NCBI GenBank assembly: GCA_946480825.1
Contig: CAMLLG010000037.1
Coordinates: 1-37,680 of the forward strand
Origin: an uncultured Lysobacteraceae bacterium
GTDB taxonomy: Bacteria; Pseudomonadota; Gammaproteobacteria; Xanthomonadales; Xanthomonadaceae
Length of the DNA: 37,680 nt
Direction of reading: 5' to 3'
The notes under the pieces are model-generated. The model was given only the letters and a program-made list of their open reading frames with translations, was not told where the DNA came from and searched no databases. This document shows, one piece after another, positions 29,811-37,680 of the stretch. The position numbers and the translations under genes are program-made. The number at the start of each line of letters is the position of its first letter. The first letter of the stretch is position 1.

Positions 29811-30526
29811 CCTCATCAAACATGACCTCATCAAACATGGCCTCGTCCATCCTGCCCTTCCATGACCGCCTGCTCGCCGAGACCGCGCGCGAACGCGATG
29901 CGCTGATCGCCATCCCGATCATCCAGGCGGCGCTGGCCGGACGCATCGCGCACGACGATTACGTCGCCTTCCTCACCCAGGCCTTCCATCACGTGCGCCA
30001 CACCGTGCCGCTGCTGATGGCCTGCGGCGGCCGCCTGCCGGCGCGGCTGGAATGGCTGCGCACCGCGGTCGGCGAATACATCGAGGAGGAAATGGGCCAC
30101 CACGAGTGGATCCTCGACGATCTGGAAGCCTGCGGCGCCGACCGCGCCGCGATCGCCGGCGGCGAACCCTCGGAGGCCACCGAACTGATGGTCGCCTACG
30201 CCTACGACACCATCGCCCGCGGCAATCCGGTCGGCTTCTTCGGCATGGTGCTGGTGCTGGAAGGCACCAGCGTCGCCCTGGCCACGCGCGCCGCCGAAAC
30301 CATCGAGACGGCGCTGGGCCTGCCGCGCAACGCCTTCAGCTATCTGCGCTCGCACGGCGATCTCGACATCGAACACATCGGCGTCTACGAGCGCCTGATG
30401 AACCGGCTGGACGACGAGAGCGACCGTCGCGCGGTGATCCACGCCGCGAAACGTTTCTACAGACTCTACGGCGATGTGTTCCGTGGACTGCGCGACGACC
30501 GCGAAACGCTCGCGGCGGCCGCATGA
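29807..30526 (+). CDS. TenA/haem-oxygenase-like iron-containing redox protein
   Basis: This 239-residue all-helical protein is of the TenA/PqqC/HDO (haem-oxygenase-like diiron oxidase) type. Possible metal ligands are in QAFHHVRHTVPLL, EYIEEEMGHHEWILDDL and SHGDLDIEHIGVYERLM. The spacing suits a diiron enzyme rather than thiaminase TenA. The N-terminus carries an odd repeat, MTSSNMTSSNMASS, from a 15-base duplication around the start codon. The ATG overlaps the previous stop (ATGA), and the stop overlaps the SDR start (ATGA at 30523-30526). Confidence 0.9.
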   Translation: MTSSNMTSSNMASSILPFHDRLLAETARERDALIAIPIIQAALAGRIAHDDYVAFLTQAFHHVRHTVPLLMACGGRLPARLEWLRTAVGEYIEEEMGHHEWILDDLEACGADRAAIAGGEPSEATELMVAYAYDTIARGNPVGFFGMVLVLEGTSVALATRAAETIETALGLPRNAFSYLRSHGDLDIEHIGVYERLMNRLDDESDRRAVIHAAKRFYRLYGDVFRGLRDDRETLAAAA

Positions 30527-31317
30527 TCGCGCTGCAGGACCGCACGGTGCTGTTGACCGGCGCCAGCGGCGGCATCGGCGCCGCGCTGTGCGATGCGCTG
30601 GTGAAGTCCGGCGCGCGCGTGGTCGCCATCGGCCGCAACGACGAACGCCTGAACGCGCTGGCGTCGCGCCATCCCGCCGGTCGCGTCGCGCCGTTGACCG
30701 CGGATCTCGTCACCGAGGCCGGTCGCGCGCATCTCGTCGCCGCGGTCGGCACGCTCGAGCGCGTGCCGTCGGTGCTGGTGCTGGCGCACGCGCAGAGCGC
30801 GTTCGGCCTGTTCGAGGACCAGTCGCCGGACACGCTGCGCATGCTGATCGAGACCAACCTCACCGCGCCGATGCAGTTGATCCATGCGCTGCTGCCGACG
30901 CTGAAACGGCACGAGCAGGCGGCGGTGGTCGCGATCGGCTCCACCTTCGGCAGTCTCGCGTTTCCGGGTTTCGCCGCGTACAGCGCGACCAAGTTCGGGC
31001 TGCGCGGGCTGATGGAAGGTCTGGCGCGCGAACACGCCGACGGCGGCCTGCGTTTCCAGTATCTGTCGCCGCGCGCGACCCGCACCGCGTTCAACACGCC
31101 GCAGGTCGATGCGATGAATCGCGAGATGAAGGTCGCGCAGGACGAACCCGAGGCCGTCGCCGCGCAGCTCGTCGCCGCCATCGCCAGCGGCCGATCGCGA
31201 CTGCAGATCGGATGGCCCGAAAGACTGTTCGCGCGCATCAACGGCGCGCTGCCCGGTCTCGTCGACCGCAACCTCGCATCGCAACTGTCCATCGTGCGCC
31301 GTCACGCCCGTGCGTAA
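30523..31317 (+). CDS. SDR family oxidoreductase
   Basis: This 264-residue short-chain dehydrogenase/reductase has the cofactor motif TGASGGIG at residues 10-17, a catalytic serine in GSTFGSLAFPG, and Tyr/Lys in YSATKFG. The sequence AIGRND after beta-2 suggests NADP(H). It probably reduces or oxidises the product of the preceding AMP-ligase/HDO pair. It is the last gene of the tightly coupled four-gene set; the next gene has its own ribosome site after 34 bases. Confidence 0.94.
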   Translation: MIALQDRTVLLTGASGGIGAALCDALVKSGARVVAIGRNDERLNALASRHPAGRVAPLTADLVTEAGRAHLVAAVGTLERVPSVLVLAHAQSAFGLFEDQSPDTLRMLIETNLTAPMQLIHALLPTLKRHEQAAVVAIGSTFGSLAFPGFAAYSATKFGLRGLMEGLAREHADGGLRFQYLSPRATRTAFNTPQVDAMNREMKVAQDEPEAVAAQLVAAIASGRSRLQIGWPERLFARINGALPGLVDRNLASQLSIVRRHARA

Positions 31318-31351
31318 AACGGCCGCACATTCCGTCCGAAGGAGCATCGTC

Positions 31352-32053
31352 ATGATCGTTTCACGCTGCACACAGTCGCGCTTTCGCCAGTCCCGTCTCC
31401 GCCAGCATCTGCTCGCCATTGCGCTCGGCGCCGTCGGTCTCGCCGCCGCCGCCTTCGTCATCGCCGGCGATCTCACGCCGCAGGTGATCGGCGTGCGCGA
31501 CCGCTGGGCCGAAGTGAACTACGTCGTCCCGAAGGCGCAGCGCGAAGCCGCGTTCGAAGCGCTGGCCAAACAGGCCGCGGCCGCACGCGCCGCGCAGCCG
31601 AAGGACGCCAACGCGCTGATCTGGGAAGGCATCGTGCTGTCCAGCTATGCCGGCGAACGCGGCGGGCTGGGCGCGATGGGTCTGGCCAAACAGGCCAGGG
31701 CCGATTTCGAACAGGCGATCAAACTCGACCCGACAGCGCTCGACGGCTCGGCCTACACCAGCCTCGGCGTGCTGTATTACCAGGTGCCCGGCTGGCCGGT
31801 GGGGTTCGGCGACGACGACAAGGCCCGCGCGCTGCTGCGCAAGGGTCTGCAGGCGAACCCCGACGGCATCGACAGCAATTATTTCTACGCCGATTTCCTG
31901 CAGGATCAGGGCGACTGGAAGGGCGCCGCCGCGGCGCTGGAAAAAGCCATGGCCGCACCGGCGCGCCCCGGTCGAGAACTCGCCGACCAGGGCCGGCGCA
32001 GGGAAGTCTCGGCGCTGCTGGCGAAAGTCCGCACCAAGCTTGCGACGCGCTGA
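31352..32053 (+). CDS. Exported TPR-like protein
   Basis: This 233-residue protein has an N-terminal signal or anchor helix (LLAIALGAVGLAAAAFVIAG) and helical TPR-like repeats (ALIWEGIVLSSYAG, ARADFEQAIKLDPTALDGSAYTSLGVLYY, ARALLRKGLQANPDGIDSNYFYADFLQDQGDWKGAAAALEKAM). TPR domains bind protein partners. AAGGAGCATCG before the ATG is a strong ribosome site. It links the enzyme set to the two-component genes, which begin 21 bases later, so it may be part of signal perception; that is inference. Confidence 0.88.
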   Translation: MIVSRCTQSRFRQSRLRQHLLAIALGAVGLAAAAFVIAGDLTPQVIGVRDRWAEVNYVVPKAQREAAFEALAKQAAAARAAQPKDANALIWEGIVLSSYAGERGGLGAMGLAKQARADFEQAIKLDPTALDGSAYTSLGVLYYQVPGWPVGFGDDDKARALLRKGLQANPDGIDSNYFYADFLQDQGDWKGAAAALEKAMAAPARPGRELADQGRRREVSALLAKVRTKLATR

Positions 32054-32074
32054 CCGTCGTCCCACACTGCGCGC

Positions 32075-32764
32075 ATGCGCATCCTGCTGGTCGAAGACGA
32101 CGAATCGCTCGGCGAAGGCCTCCGCACCGCGCTGCGGCGCGCGGCCTTCACCGTCGACTGGCTGCGCGACGGCACCAGCGCGCTCGCCGCGCTCAAGGAC
32201 GGCGGCATCGACCTGACCGTGCTCGATCTCGGCTTGCCGCACATGGACGGCATGGAGGTGATCCGACAGGCGCGCCGCGCGGGCGTGGACAGTCCGATCC
32301 TGGTGCTGAGCGCGCGCGAACGCGCGAGCGATCGCACGCTCGGCCTCGATGCCGGCGCCGACGACTATCTCGGCAAACCCTTCGATACCCAGGAACTGCT
32401 CGCCCGCGCGCGCGCGCTGCTGCGCCGCACCGGCGGACGCGCGCAGCCGACGCTGCGGATCGGCGCGCTGGAGCTCGATCCGGCGCGGCTGGACGTGATC
32501 TGGCGCGGAAAATCGTTCGATCTGCCGCGACGCGAGTTCGCGCTGCTGCGGTTGCTGATGGAACACCGCGGCCGGCCGATCTCGCGCGAATCGGCGCAGC
32601 AGCGCCTCTACGGCTGGGACGAAGACGTCGCCAGCAACGCGCTGGACGTGCATGTGCATGCGTTGCGCAAGAAACTCGACCCCGCGCTGATCCGCACCCT
32701 GCGCGGCATCGGCTATGCGCTGGACGAGAAAGTCGCGCAGGGCGACGGAACCGCGGCGACATGA
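32075..32764 (+). CDS. OmpR-family response regulator
   Basis: This 229-residue response regulator of the QseB/PmrA type has a receiver domain with the acidic pair in VEDDESLGEG, phospho-acceptor D51 in LTVLDLGLPHMDG and the conserved lysine in DDYLGKPFD. An OmpR winged helix follows (LPRREFALLRLLMEHRGRPISRE, then NALDVHVHALRKKL and RTLRGIGYAL). It overlaps the histidine kinase gene by ATGA (32761-32764). Its target genes are unknown; co-location suggests the upstream enzyme set. Confidence 0.95.
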   Translation: MRILLVEDDESLGEGLRTALRRAAFTVDWLRDGTSALAALKDGGIDLTVLDLGLPHMDGMEVIRQARRAGVDSPILVLSARERASDRTLGLDAGADDYLGKPFDTQELLARARALLRRTGGRAQPTLRIGALELDPARLDVIWRGKSFDLPRREFALLRLLMEHRGRPISRESAQQRLYGWDEDVASNALDVHVHALRKKLDPALIRTLRGIGYALDEKVAQGDGTAAT

Positions 32765-34212
32765 GCGCGAACGGCGCAGACGCGAGCCCCGCGAGCATCG
32801 ACGCCGCACTTCCCGGCCGGATGATCTCGATCCGCCGCGCGCTGCTGGTGTCGATTCTCGGCATCACCACGCTGGTGCTGCTGGTGGCGGCCGCCTTCAG
32901 CTATCGCGCCGGCCTGCAGGAAGCCGGCGAACTGTTCGACGCCAAACTCGCGCATTCCTCGCGGGTGCTGATGAGCCTCGTCGACGAGCCGCTGTCCGAC
33001 CTCGATGCCCGTCCGGACGACCACACGCCGCGCGTGATCGAGGTCTGGCACGGCCGCGCCGAAGGCGAGGGCGACGCACTGGCGATGCCGGACGGCCATG
33101 CCTACGAAACAAAACTGGCGTTCCAGGTGCGCGATGCGCGCGGCACGCTGCTGCTGCGTTCCGACAGCGGCCCCGACCGCCGGCTCGCGCCGCTGATTCC
33201 CGGATTCGCGGATCAGGTCATCGACGGCGAACACTGGCGCACGTTCACCCTGAAATCGCCGTCCGGGCACTGGTATCAGTCCGGCGAACTGGCCGCGATC
33301 CGCGAGGAAATCGCCGAGGAGATCGCGCTCGGCACGATGTTGCCGCTGCTCGCGGCGCTGCCGCTGCTGGCGCTGTTCGTCTGGGTTGCGGTGGGCTGGG
33401 CCTGTCGCAGTCTGCAGCGCGTGTCGGACGCGGTGGCGCTGCGCGCGCCGGAGCGGCTGGAACCGATCCAGCTCGCGCGCGTGCCGCGCGAAGTGTTCGG
33501 CCTGGTGCAGGCGCTGAACGGCCTGCTGGCGCGCCTGCAGAGCGGCCTCGCCCGCGAACGTCGCTTCACCGCCGATGCCGCGCACGAACTGCGCACGCCG
33601 CTCGCCGCGTTGAAGGTGCACGCCTACAACCTGCATCATGCGGACGACGATTCGGAACGCGCGCAATCGCAGGCGCATCTCGACGCCGGCATCCAGCGCA
33701 TGGAGCGTCTGGTCGCGCAGTTGCTCGCGCTGAGTCGGATCGAAAGCGCCGGCGCTGCGTCCGAACGCGCATCGATCGATCTCGCCGATGTGGTGCGACA
33801 CCACGAACGCGACCTCGGCGCGATCGGCGCGATCGATCGCAAGCAGATCCGGCTCACGCTGCAGACCACGCGGGTGCCGGGCGATGGCGCGGCGATCGAC
33901 GCGCTGGTGCGCAATCTGATCGACAACGCCCTGCGCTACACCCCGCCCGGCGGCCGCATCGAGGTGCACCTCGGCCACGATGGCGGCCGCGCGACGCTGG
34001 TGGTCGAAGACTCCGGCCCCGGCATCCCCGAAGATGCGCGCGAACGTGTGTTCGAACGCTTCCACCGCGAACTCGGCACCGGCGTGGAAGGCAGCGGCCT
34101 GGGGTTGGCCATCGTCGCCGAAGCCCTGCAACTGCACGGCGGCACCATCGCCCTCGACACCTCGCCCACCCTCGGCGGCCTGCGCGCGACGGTCAGTCTG
34201 CCGGCGGCGTGA
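32761..34212 (+). CDS. QseC-like sensor histidine kinase
   Basis: This 483-residue inner-membrane kinase has two membrane helices (ALLVSILGITTLVLLVAAAFSY and MLPLLAALPLLALFVWVAVGW) flanking a periplasmic sensor of about 150 residues. A HAMP-like region, the HisKA box with H275 in DAAHELRTPLAALK, and a HATPase domain follow (NLIDNALRYTPPGG, VVEDSGPGIP, GSGLGLAIV). The signal is unknown. It is coupled to the response regulator and closes the operon; a GC hairpin follows. Confidence 0.95.
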   Translation: MSANGADASPASIDAALPGRMISIRRALLVSILGITTLVLLVAAAFSYRAGLQEAGELFDAKLAHSSRVLMSLVDEPLSDLDARPDDHTPRVIEVWHGRAEGEGDALAMPDGHAYETKLAFQVRDARGTLLLRSDSGPDRRLAPLIPGFADQVIDGEHWRTFTLKSPSGHWYQSGELAAIREEIAEEIALGTMLPLLAALPLLALFVWVAVGWACRSLQRVSDAVALRAPERLEPIQLARVPREVFGLVQALNGLLARLQSGLARERRFTADAAHELRTPLAALKVHAYNLHHADDDSERAQSQAHLDAGIQRMERLVAQLLALSRIESAGAASERASIDLADVVRHHERDLGAIGAIDRKQIRLTLQTTRVPGDGAAIDALVRNLIDNALRYTPPGGRIEVHLGHDGGRATLVVEDSGPGIPEDARERVFERFHRELGTGVEGSGLGLAIVAEALQLHGGTIALDTSPTLGGLRATVSLPAA

Positions 34213-34226
34213 CGCCGATCTCGTGG

Positions 34227-34255
34227 CCCGGGTGCGGCCGAGGGCAGCACCCGGG
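34227..34255. terminator. Hairpin between convergent genes
   Basis: A perfect 9-base stem, CCCGGGTGC / GCACCCGGG, with an 11-base loop lies between the kinase stop (34212) and the stop of the convergent permease (34266). It could serve as a two-way terminator; there is no T-run. Confidence 0.55.
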
Positions 34256-34265
34256 GCACTTCCAC

Positions 34266-35825
34266 TCACCGCCGCGCCAACCGCGGCCACGCCCACGACA
34301 GCAGCAGCCATGCGGGCAGCAAACCGATGGCGTGGGTGGTCAGCGTCGCCAGTGGGTGTGCGGTGACCGCGAACAGGGTGGCGCCCTGCAGGCAGACGTA
34401 GACGATGCCGATCAGCAGCAGTTCGAACGGCCGCGCGTTGCGGCACAGCGCGCCCAGGCACAGGCCCCAGCTGGCGATGGAGGTCATCGCCGCCAGCGCC
34501 GCGAGCGCGGACAGCGGATTGTTCGCGAGCAATCTCATCAGTGCCGGCAGGCTCAGCGCGAACAGCAGCGACACGCCGACGATGAAGCGCGCGGCGAGCA
34601 GGCGGGGCAGGATGTCCGGCGCCGTGAAGACCAGCGCGTGGGTGCCGTGATCGCGTTCGCGCAATACGCCGCGCGACAGCACGTCCAGTGGCAGCACCCA
34701 GGCCAGCAGCAGGCCGACGCGCATGCCTTCGGCGGTGCCGAACTGCGCGCCGAGCACGCCCAGTGCGGCCAGCCACCACCACATCGCGCGCTGGCGCAGC
34801 GCGAGCTTGAGTTCGGCGACGACCAGAATGCCTAGCGGCCCGCGCGCGAACGGATCGAGCAGCCGATCGAACACGGCGTGCAGCCAGCGCGGGCCGCGCC
34901 CGGCACCAGCCGTTGCCTTCGCTTTCGGCAATCCGCGCGCGGCGGCCCAGTCCAGCAGCGGCGCCGCCATCAGCGTGAACAGCATCGCCAGCGCCAGCCA
35001 CAGCGCGCGGCTGGCCACGACCTTGCCGCCGGGTTGCCAGGTCGTCCAATCGAAGCGCACGGTGCCGGCATCGGCCGCATTGCCGCCGAGGTTGAAACCG
35101 AACGGCAGCGGTTCACCGGTCTGCGCTTCGCGCACGCGGCTGAACTCGCGCGCCGCCACCATCATCCCGCTGGGGTCGCTGGTCCAGCCCTGCGGGTCGG
35201 CCCTGGACTCGCCGTCGTAGGGCGCGATGGACACGGTCAGCATCACTGTCCACACCACGAAGAACAGCACATTGCCGGCGGTGCGGCGCAGCCACGGCAC
35301 CAGATCGAACCAGATCGCGAACATCGCGGTCAGCGCCAGGCTGGGCAGGCTCAACAGCACCAGCGGCTTGAGCAGTTCGATCAGATCGATGTGGCGATCT
35401 TCGGCGCGCACCCACTGCGCGGCGAGCGCGACGACGATGCCGACCGCCGCGATCATGCCGAACACCAGCATGTGGCTGGCCCACTTCGCCAGCAGATACC
35501 CGCCGCGGGTCATCGGTGTGGTGACCAGCAATTGCCAGACGCGGGTTTCGATGTCGCGGGTGAGGGTGCCGCGCACCAGATAGAAACCGACGAGGTTGAG
35601 CAGGGTGCTGTAGATCAGGCCCAGGCCCATGCCGGCCCATGCGCTGGAATAGCGGCCGCGCGAGCCGTCGACCAGCGACAGCGTGCTGTAGCCGGATTCC
35701 AGCGGCGGGAAACACCACCACGTGGCCCAGGCCATAAGCGCGAGCACCACCCAGAACCGCGGCGTGCGCATGCGCTCGCGCACGTCGGCGAGCAGGATCG
35801 CGAGAAAGCGTTGCGCGGCGTCCAT
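34266..35825 (-). CDS. ABC-2 type transporter permease
   Basis: This 519-residue membrane protein with about 12 predicted helices contains two ABC-2-like halves. The first has FLVRGTLTRDIETRVWQLLVTTPMTRGGYLLAKWASH and the second has LSRGVLRERDHGTHALVFTAPDILPRLLAARFIVG. The form resembles NosY-like and lantibiotic/antibiotic export permeases; the cargo is unknown. The start at 35825 (MDAAQRF) lies one base after the stop of the ATPase gene, so the pair is an operon. Confidence 0.92.
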   Translation of the reverse strand: MDAAQRFLAILLADVRERMRTPRFWVVLALMAWATWWCFPPLESGYSTLSLVDGSRGRYSSAWAGMGLGLIYSTLLNLVGFYLVRGTLTRDIETRVWQLLVTTPMTRGGYLLAKWASHMLVFGMIAAVGIVVALAAQWVRAEDRHIDLIELLKPLVLLSLPSLALTAMFAIWFDLVPWLRRTAGNVLFFVVWTVMLTVSIAPYDGESRADPQGWTSDPSGMMVAAREFSRVREAQTGEPLPFGFNLGGNAADAGTVRFDWTTWQPGGKVVASRALWLALAMLFTLMAAPLLDWAAARGLPKAKATAGAGRGPRWLHAVFDRLLDPFARGPLGILVVAELKLALRQRAMWWWLAALGVLGAQFGTAEGMRVGLLLAWVLPLDVLSRGVLRERDHGTHALVFTAPDILPRLLAARFIVGVSLLFALSLPALMRLLANNPLSALAALAAMTSIASWGLCLGALCRNARPFELLLIGIVYVCLQGATLFAVTAHPLATLTTHAIGLLPAWLLLSWAWPRLARR

Positions 35826-35826
35826 G

Positions 35827-36726
35827 TCAGTGGCTCCGCGCGCCGGCATTCGCGGTCGAGCCGGTCAGCCAGGCGTAGGCATCTTCGAGTTCGGGCGTGA
35901 CCGCCTGTGCATCCGCATGCGGGCAGCTGTCCGCGAGCACGCGCACGCGGATGCCTTCAGGACGGCGCAGCGAACCGCAGAGTGTGAAGTGTTTGCGCAC
36001 GTCGGCGAGTCGTTCCGGCGCGATCGTCCATTCCCAGACATGGCCGTCGGCCTGCGCGATCAGCTGTTCCGGGGTGCCGTGGAAGCGCAGCGCGCCGGCG
36101 CTCATCACCGCCAGCGCGGTCGCGCTGGCTTCGACATCGGACACGATGTGCGTGGACAGGATCACCAGCCGCTCGCCGGCCAGATCGGTGAGCAGATGGC
36201 GGAAGCGCATGCGCTCTTCCGGATCGAGGCCGACGGTGGGCTCGTCCACGATCAGCAGGGTCGGGTCGTTGAGCAGTGCCTGGGCGATGCCGACCCGCTG
36301 GCGCATGCCGCCGGAGTATTCGCCGAGGCGGCGGTCGGCGGCATCGCCGAGGCCGACCTGCGACAGGCAGTGGTCGACCCGTTCGCGCGCTTTCGCGCCG
36401 GAGAGCCCCTTGACCGCGGCGAGGAAGCCGAGGAATTCGCGCGCACTCAGCGCCGGGTAGACGCCGAAATCCTGCGGCAGGTAGCCGAGGGTGTTGCGCA
36501 GCGCGTTGGGCGCGGCGGCCAGATCGGTCCCGTTCCAGGTGATCCGGCCGCTGCTGGGCCGGGTCATGGTCGCCAGCATCCGCATCAGCGTGGATTTGCC
36601 GGCGCCGTTCGGCCCCAGCAGGCCGAGGATGCCCGGCCCCAGATCCAGGTTCACGTCGGCCACCGCCGCATGGCCACCGGCATAGCGGTAACCCACGGAT
36701 TCCAGGGAAAGCATGCATCGCGACAT
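35827..36726 (-). CDS. ABC transporter ATP-binding protein
   Basis: This 299-residue ATPase subunit has Walker A GPNGAGKST, Q-loop YLPQDFGVYP, signature YSGGMRQRVGIAQAL, Walker B LLIVDEPTVGLDP and H-loop STHIVSD. The C-terminal 80 residues (VWEWTIAPERLADVRKHF ...) are a domain seen in YtrB/CcmA-like drug or bacteriocin exporters. The start at 36726 has AGGAG eight bases upstream; an ATG at 36714 (MLSLES) is also in frame. A strong palindrome at 36781-36806 lies in its promoter region. Confidence 0.94.
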   Translation of the reverse strand: MSRCMLSLESVGYRYAGGHAAVADVNLDLGPGILGLLGPNGAGKSTLMRMLATMTRPSSGRITWNGTDLAAAPNALRNTLGYLPQDFGVYPALSAREFLGFLAAVKGLSGAKARERVDHCLSQVGLGDAADRRLGEYSGGMRQRVGIAQALLNDPTLLIVDEPTVGLDPEERMRFRHLLTDLAGERLVILSTHIVSDVEASATALAVMSAGALRFHGTPEQLIAQADGHVWEWTIAPERLADVRKHFTLCGSLRRPEGIRVRVLADSCPHADAQAVTPELEDAYAWLTGSTANAGARSH

Positions 36727-36780
36727 CGCCCCATCTCCTGCCCCGGCGACCCGTCGGCGACAGGTTCCGTCCAGCTGCGT

Positions 36781-36806
36781 AGGTAATGTAGTCAACTACA
36801 ACACCT
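36781..36806 (-). promoter_or_regulatory. Palindromic operator upstream of the ABC operon
   Basis: A 26-base dyad in which AGGT and TGTAGT on one side match ACTACA and ACCT on the other, with two-base gaps between the blocks. On the minus strand it reads GGTG-N16-TACC, close to the GGTG-N16-CACC form I recall for YtrA-like GntR regulators of ABC operons in Xanthomonas. A TTGACT in its centre could be a -35 element. No GntR gene is in the window. Confidence 0.65.
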
Positions 36807-36823
36807 AATCACATGGGCCGAAA

Positions 36824-36847
36824 GCCATGCCGGAGCGACGGCATGGC
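36824..36847. terminator. Hairpin between GFA gene and ABC promoter
   Basis: A perfect 9-base stem, GCCATGCCG / CGGCATGGC, with a 6-base loop. A second hairpin, CCGGGG / CCCCGG, lies at 36906-36924. Both are downstream of the minus-strand GFA gene and may end its transcription before the ABC promoter. Confidence 0.45.
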
Positions 36848-36931
36848 ACGCGAAGCCGTCAGGCGCCTTGAGGTGTGGGTCGAGGGGCTGATTCGAGCGG
36901 GACGCCCGGGGCAGACGACCCCGGCCGTGCC

Positions 36932-37348
36932 TCAGTCGCGCGAGAGATGCGCCACGGCCGCGGTCGCGGCCTCGCGGTCGTTGTCGTCGAAGGGCGTGAT
37001 GTCGGTACCGGCCACGGTGTCGGGATCGAGGCAGCGCACGTTGACGCTCCAGCCGTCGGGATGGCTGCGCGGCACGTAGAACGCCTTCACGCCGCAGTGG
37101 CGGCAGAACAGATGCCGCGCTGTGCCGGTGTTGAATCGATATTCGGTGAGCGCTTCGTCGCCTGAGATCAGGCGGAAGCGCGAGGCCGGGACGATCAGAT
37201 GCAGGAAGCCGGTCATCCGGCATAGCGAGCAATTGCAGTCGAGCACCTCCAGCCTCGGCGGTGCATCGACTTCGAAGCACACGCGGCGGCAGTGACAGCC
37301 GCCGCGGTGCGTCGTCAGGCCCGCGGTCGTGGGGACGTCCGCGGCCAT
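36932..37348 (-). CDS. GFA family zinc protein
   Basis: This 138-residue GFA-family protein has a complete set of zinc cysteines: GGCHCRRVCFEV, CNCSLCRMTGF and LFCRHCGVKAFYVPRSHPDGWSVN. It is the standard short GFA form, related to the human CENPV fold. No substrate is known. It starts three bases after the stop of the gene at 37352, so the two may be co-transcribed. It is more complete than the GFA protein at 22942-23325. Confidence 0.93.
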   Translation of the reverse strand: MAADVPTTAGLTTHRGGCHCRRVCFEVDAPPRLEVLDCNCSLCRMTGFLHLIVPASRFRLISGDEALTEYRFNTGTARHLFCRHCGVKAFYVPRSHPDGWSVNVRCLDPDTVAGTDITPFDDNDREAATAAVAHLSRD

Positions 37349-37351
37349 GAT

Positions 37352-37680
37352 TCAGGGCTTGCCTTTGCCCTTGCCCTTGTCGCCGCCGTTGCCTTTGCCC
37401 GGCCCCTGGCCGTTGCCTTGGCCATTGCCTTGGCTGTTGCCCTTGCCGCCGCCATGGCCAGGGCCATGGTCGGCGTGGCCGCGGTCGCCGCCGTGCTTCG
37501 GGCCTTTGCCGCGACCGGGGAAGTCGCGCTGCAGCTGCGCGTCGAGTTCGATCGGACGGCCCCAGCGGTCGTAGCTGGGCACCATGCCGCGCTTGAGCTG
37601 GTGGAACTGCGGCGAGCCTGGCTTGATGCCCAGGCGCTTGGCCATCGCGCCCCAGCCCTGGCCGTGGTCGCGTTCCCACA
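37352..37680 (-). CDS. Hypothetical protein with Gly/Lys/Asn-rich tail (5' end outside window)
   Basis: The frame stays open to the window edge, so the N-terminus is missing; an ATG at 37645 is probably internal (it follows WERDHGQGWGA). The visible part has a folded-looking segment (HGQGWGAMAKRLGIKPGSPQFHQLKRGM, then WGRPIELDAQLQRDFPG). A low-complexity tail made of GHGGGKGNSQGNGQGNGQGPGKG units ends in KGKGKGKP. The tail is encoded by imperfect six- to twelve-base repeats. The function is not recognised. Confidence 0.7.
   Translation of the reverse strand, partial: WERDHGQGWGAMAKRLGIKPGSPQFHQLKRGMVPSYDRWGRPIELDAQLQRDFPGRGKGPKHGGDRGHADHGPGHGGGKGNSQGNGQGNGQGPGKGNGGDKGKGKGKP

Noticed and set aside
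37352..37645. Complete small gene starting at the ATG at 37645
   Set aside because: The frame continues upstream without a stop (WERDHGQGWGA before the Met) to the window edge, so the gene is more likely cut by the window.
1..37680. tRNA, rRNA or riboswitch genes
   Set aside because: I looked for tRNA-like TTCRANYC/CCA ends and long conserved RNA blocks in the intergenic gaps and saw none; short gaps make large RNAs unlikely.

Overview
The window is about two-thirds G+C or higher, with densely packed genes and strongly GC-biased codon use. A copLAB copper block, the style of the dispersed hairpin repeats and the nirK/norB content point to a denitrifying gammaproteobacterium of the Xanthomonadales (Lysobacter/Luteimonas/Rhodanobacter-like). 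This placement is inference from gene content; there is no rRNA or other taxonomic marker here.

Layout. (1) 1-4922: the end of an FNR/Anr-type regulator, then a quinol nitric oxide reductase (norB), an NnrS-family and a SirB2-family membrane protein. (2) 4927-11751: a copper block. On the minus strand run copZ, copL, the multicopper oxidase copA and copB; on the plus strand the Cu(I)-exporting P-type ATPase copA and cueR. The two arms diverge from a shared region holding two facing CueR-type promoters. (3) 11995-13361: a two-gene, clearly AT-richer operon of unknown function. (4) 13456-15083 and 18606-23325: many small unrelated genes separated by attC-like recombination sites, that is, a chromosomal integron cassette array. 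No integrase gene is visible in the window. One cassette encodes an AAC(3)-I aminoglycoside acetyltransferase. (5) 15319-18315: a nirK-nirV-SCO1 denitrification operon lying inside the array. (6) 23351-27134: DGPF/YciI, VOC and DUF1428 proteins with an ECF42-type sigma factor. (7) 27613-34212: a translationally coupled set (thermostable-hemolysin-family protein, AMP-ligase, haem-oxygenase-like protein, SDR), then a TPR protein and a two-component system. (8) 34266-37680: an ABC exporter pair with a palindromic operator, a GFA-family protein and a gene cut by the window edge.

How it fits together. The same 13-base FNR-type half-palindrome, TTGACCTGCGTCA, lies upstream of both norB and nirK. 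Nitrite and NO reduction are therefore probably co-induced under low oxygen, perhaps by the FNR-like protein at the left edge. NirK needs copper, and the copper block beside it handles sensing, cytoplasmic chaperoning, export and periplasmic oxidation of Cu(I). The most unusual part is the cassette array. Its attC sites resemble the aadA-type attC of mobile integrons but differ by GC-raising and other transitions, and REP-like hairpins sit directly against several of them.
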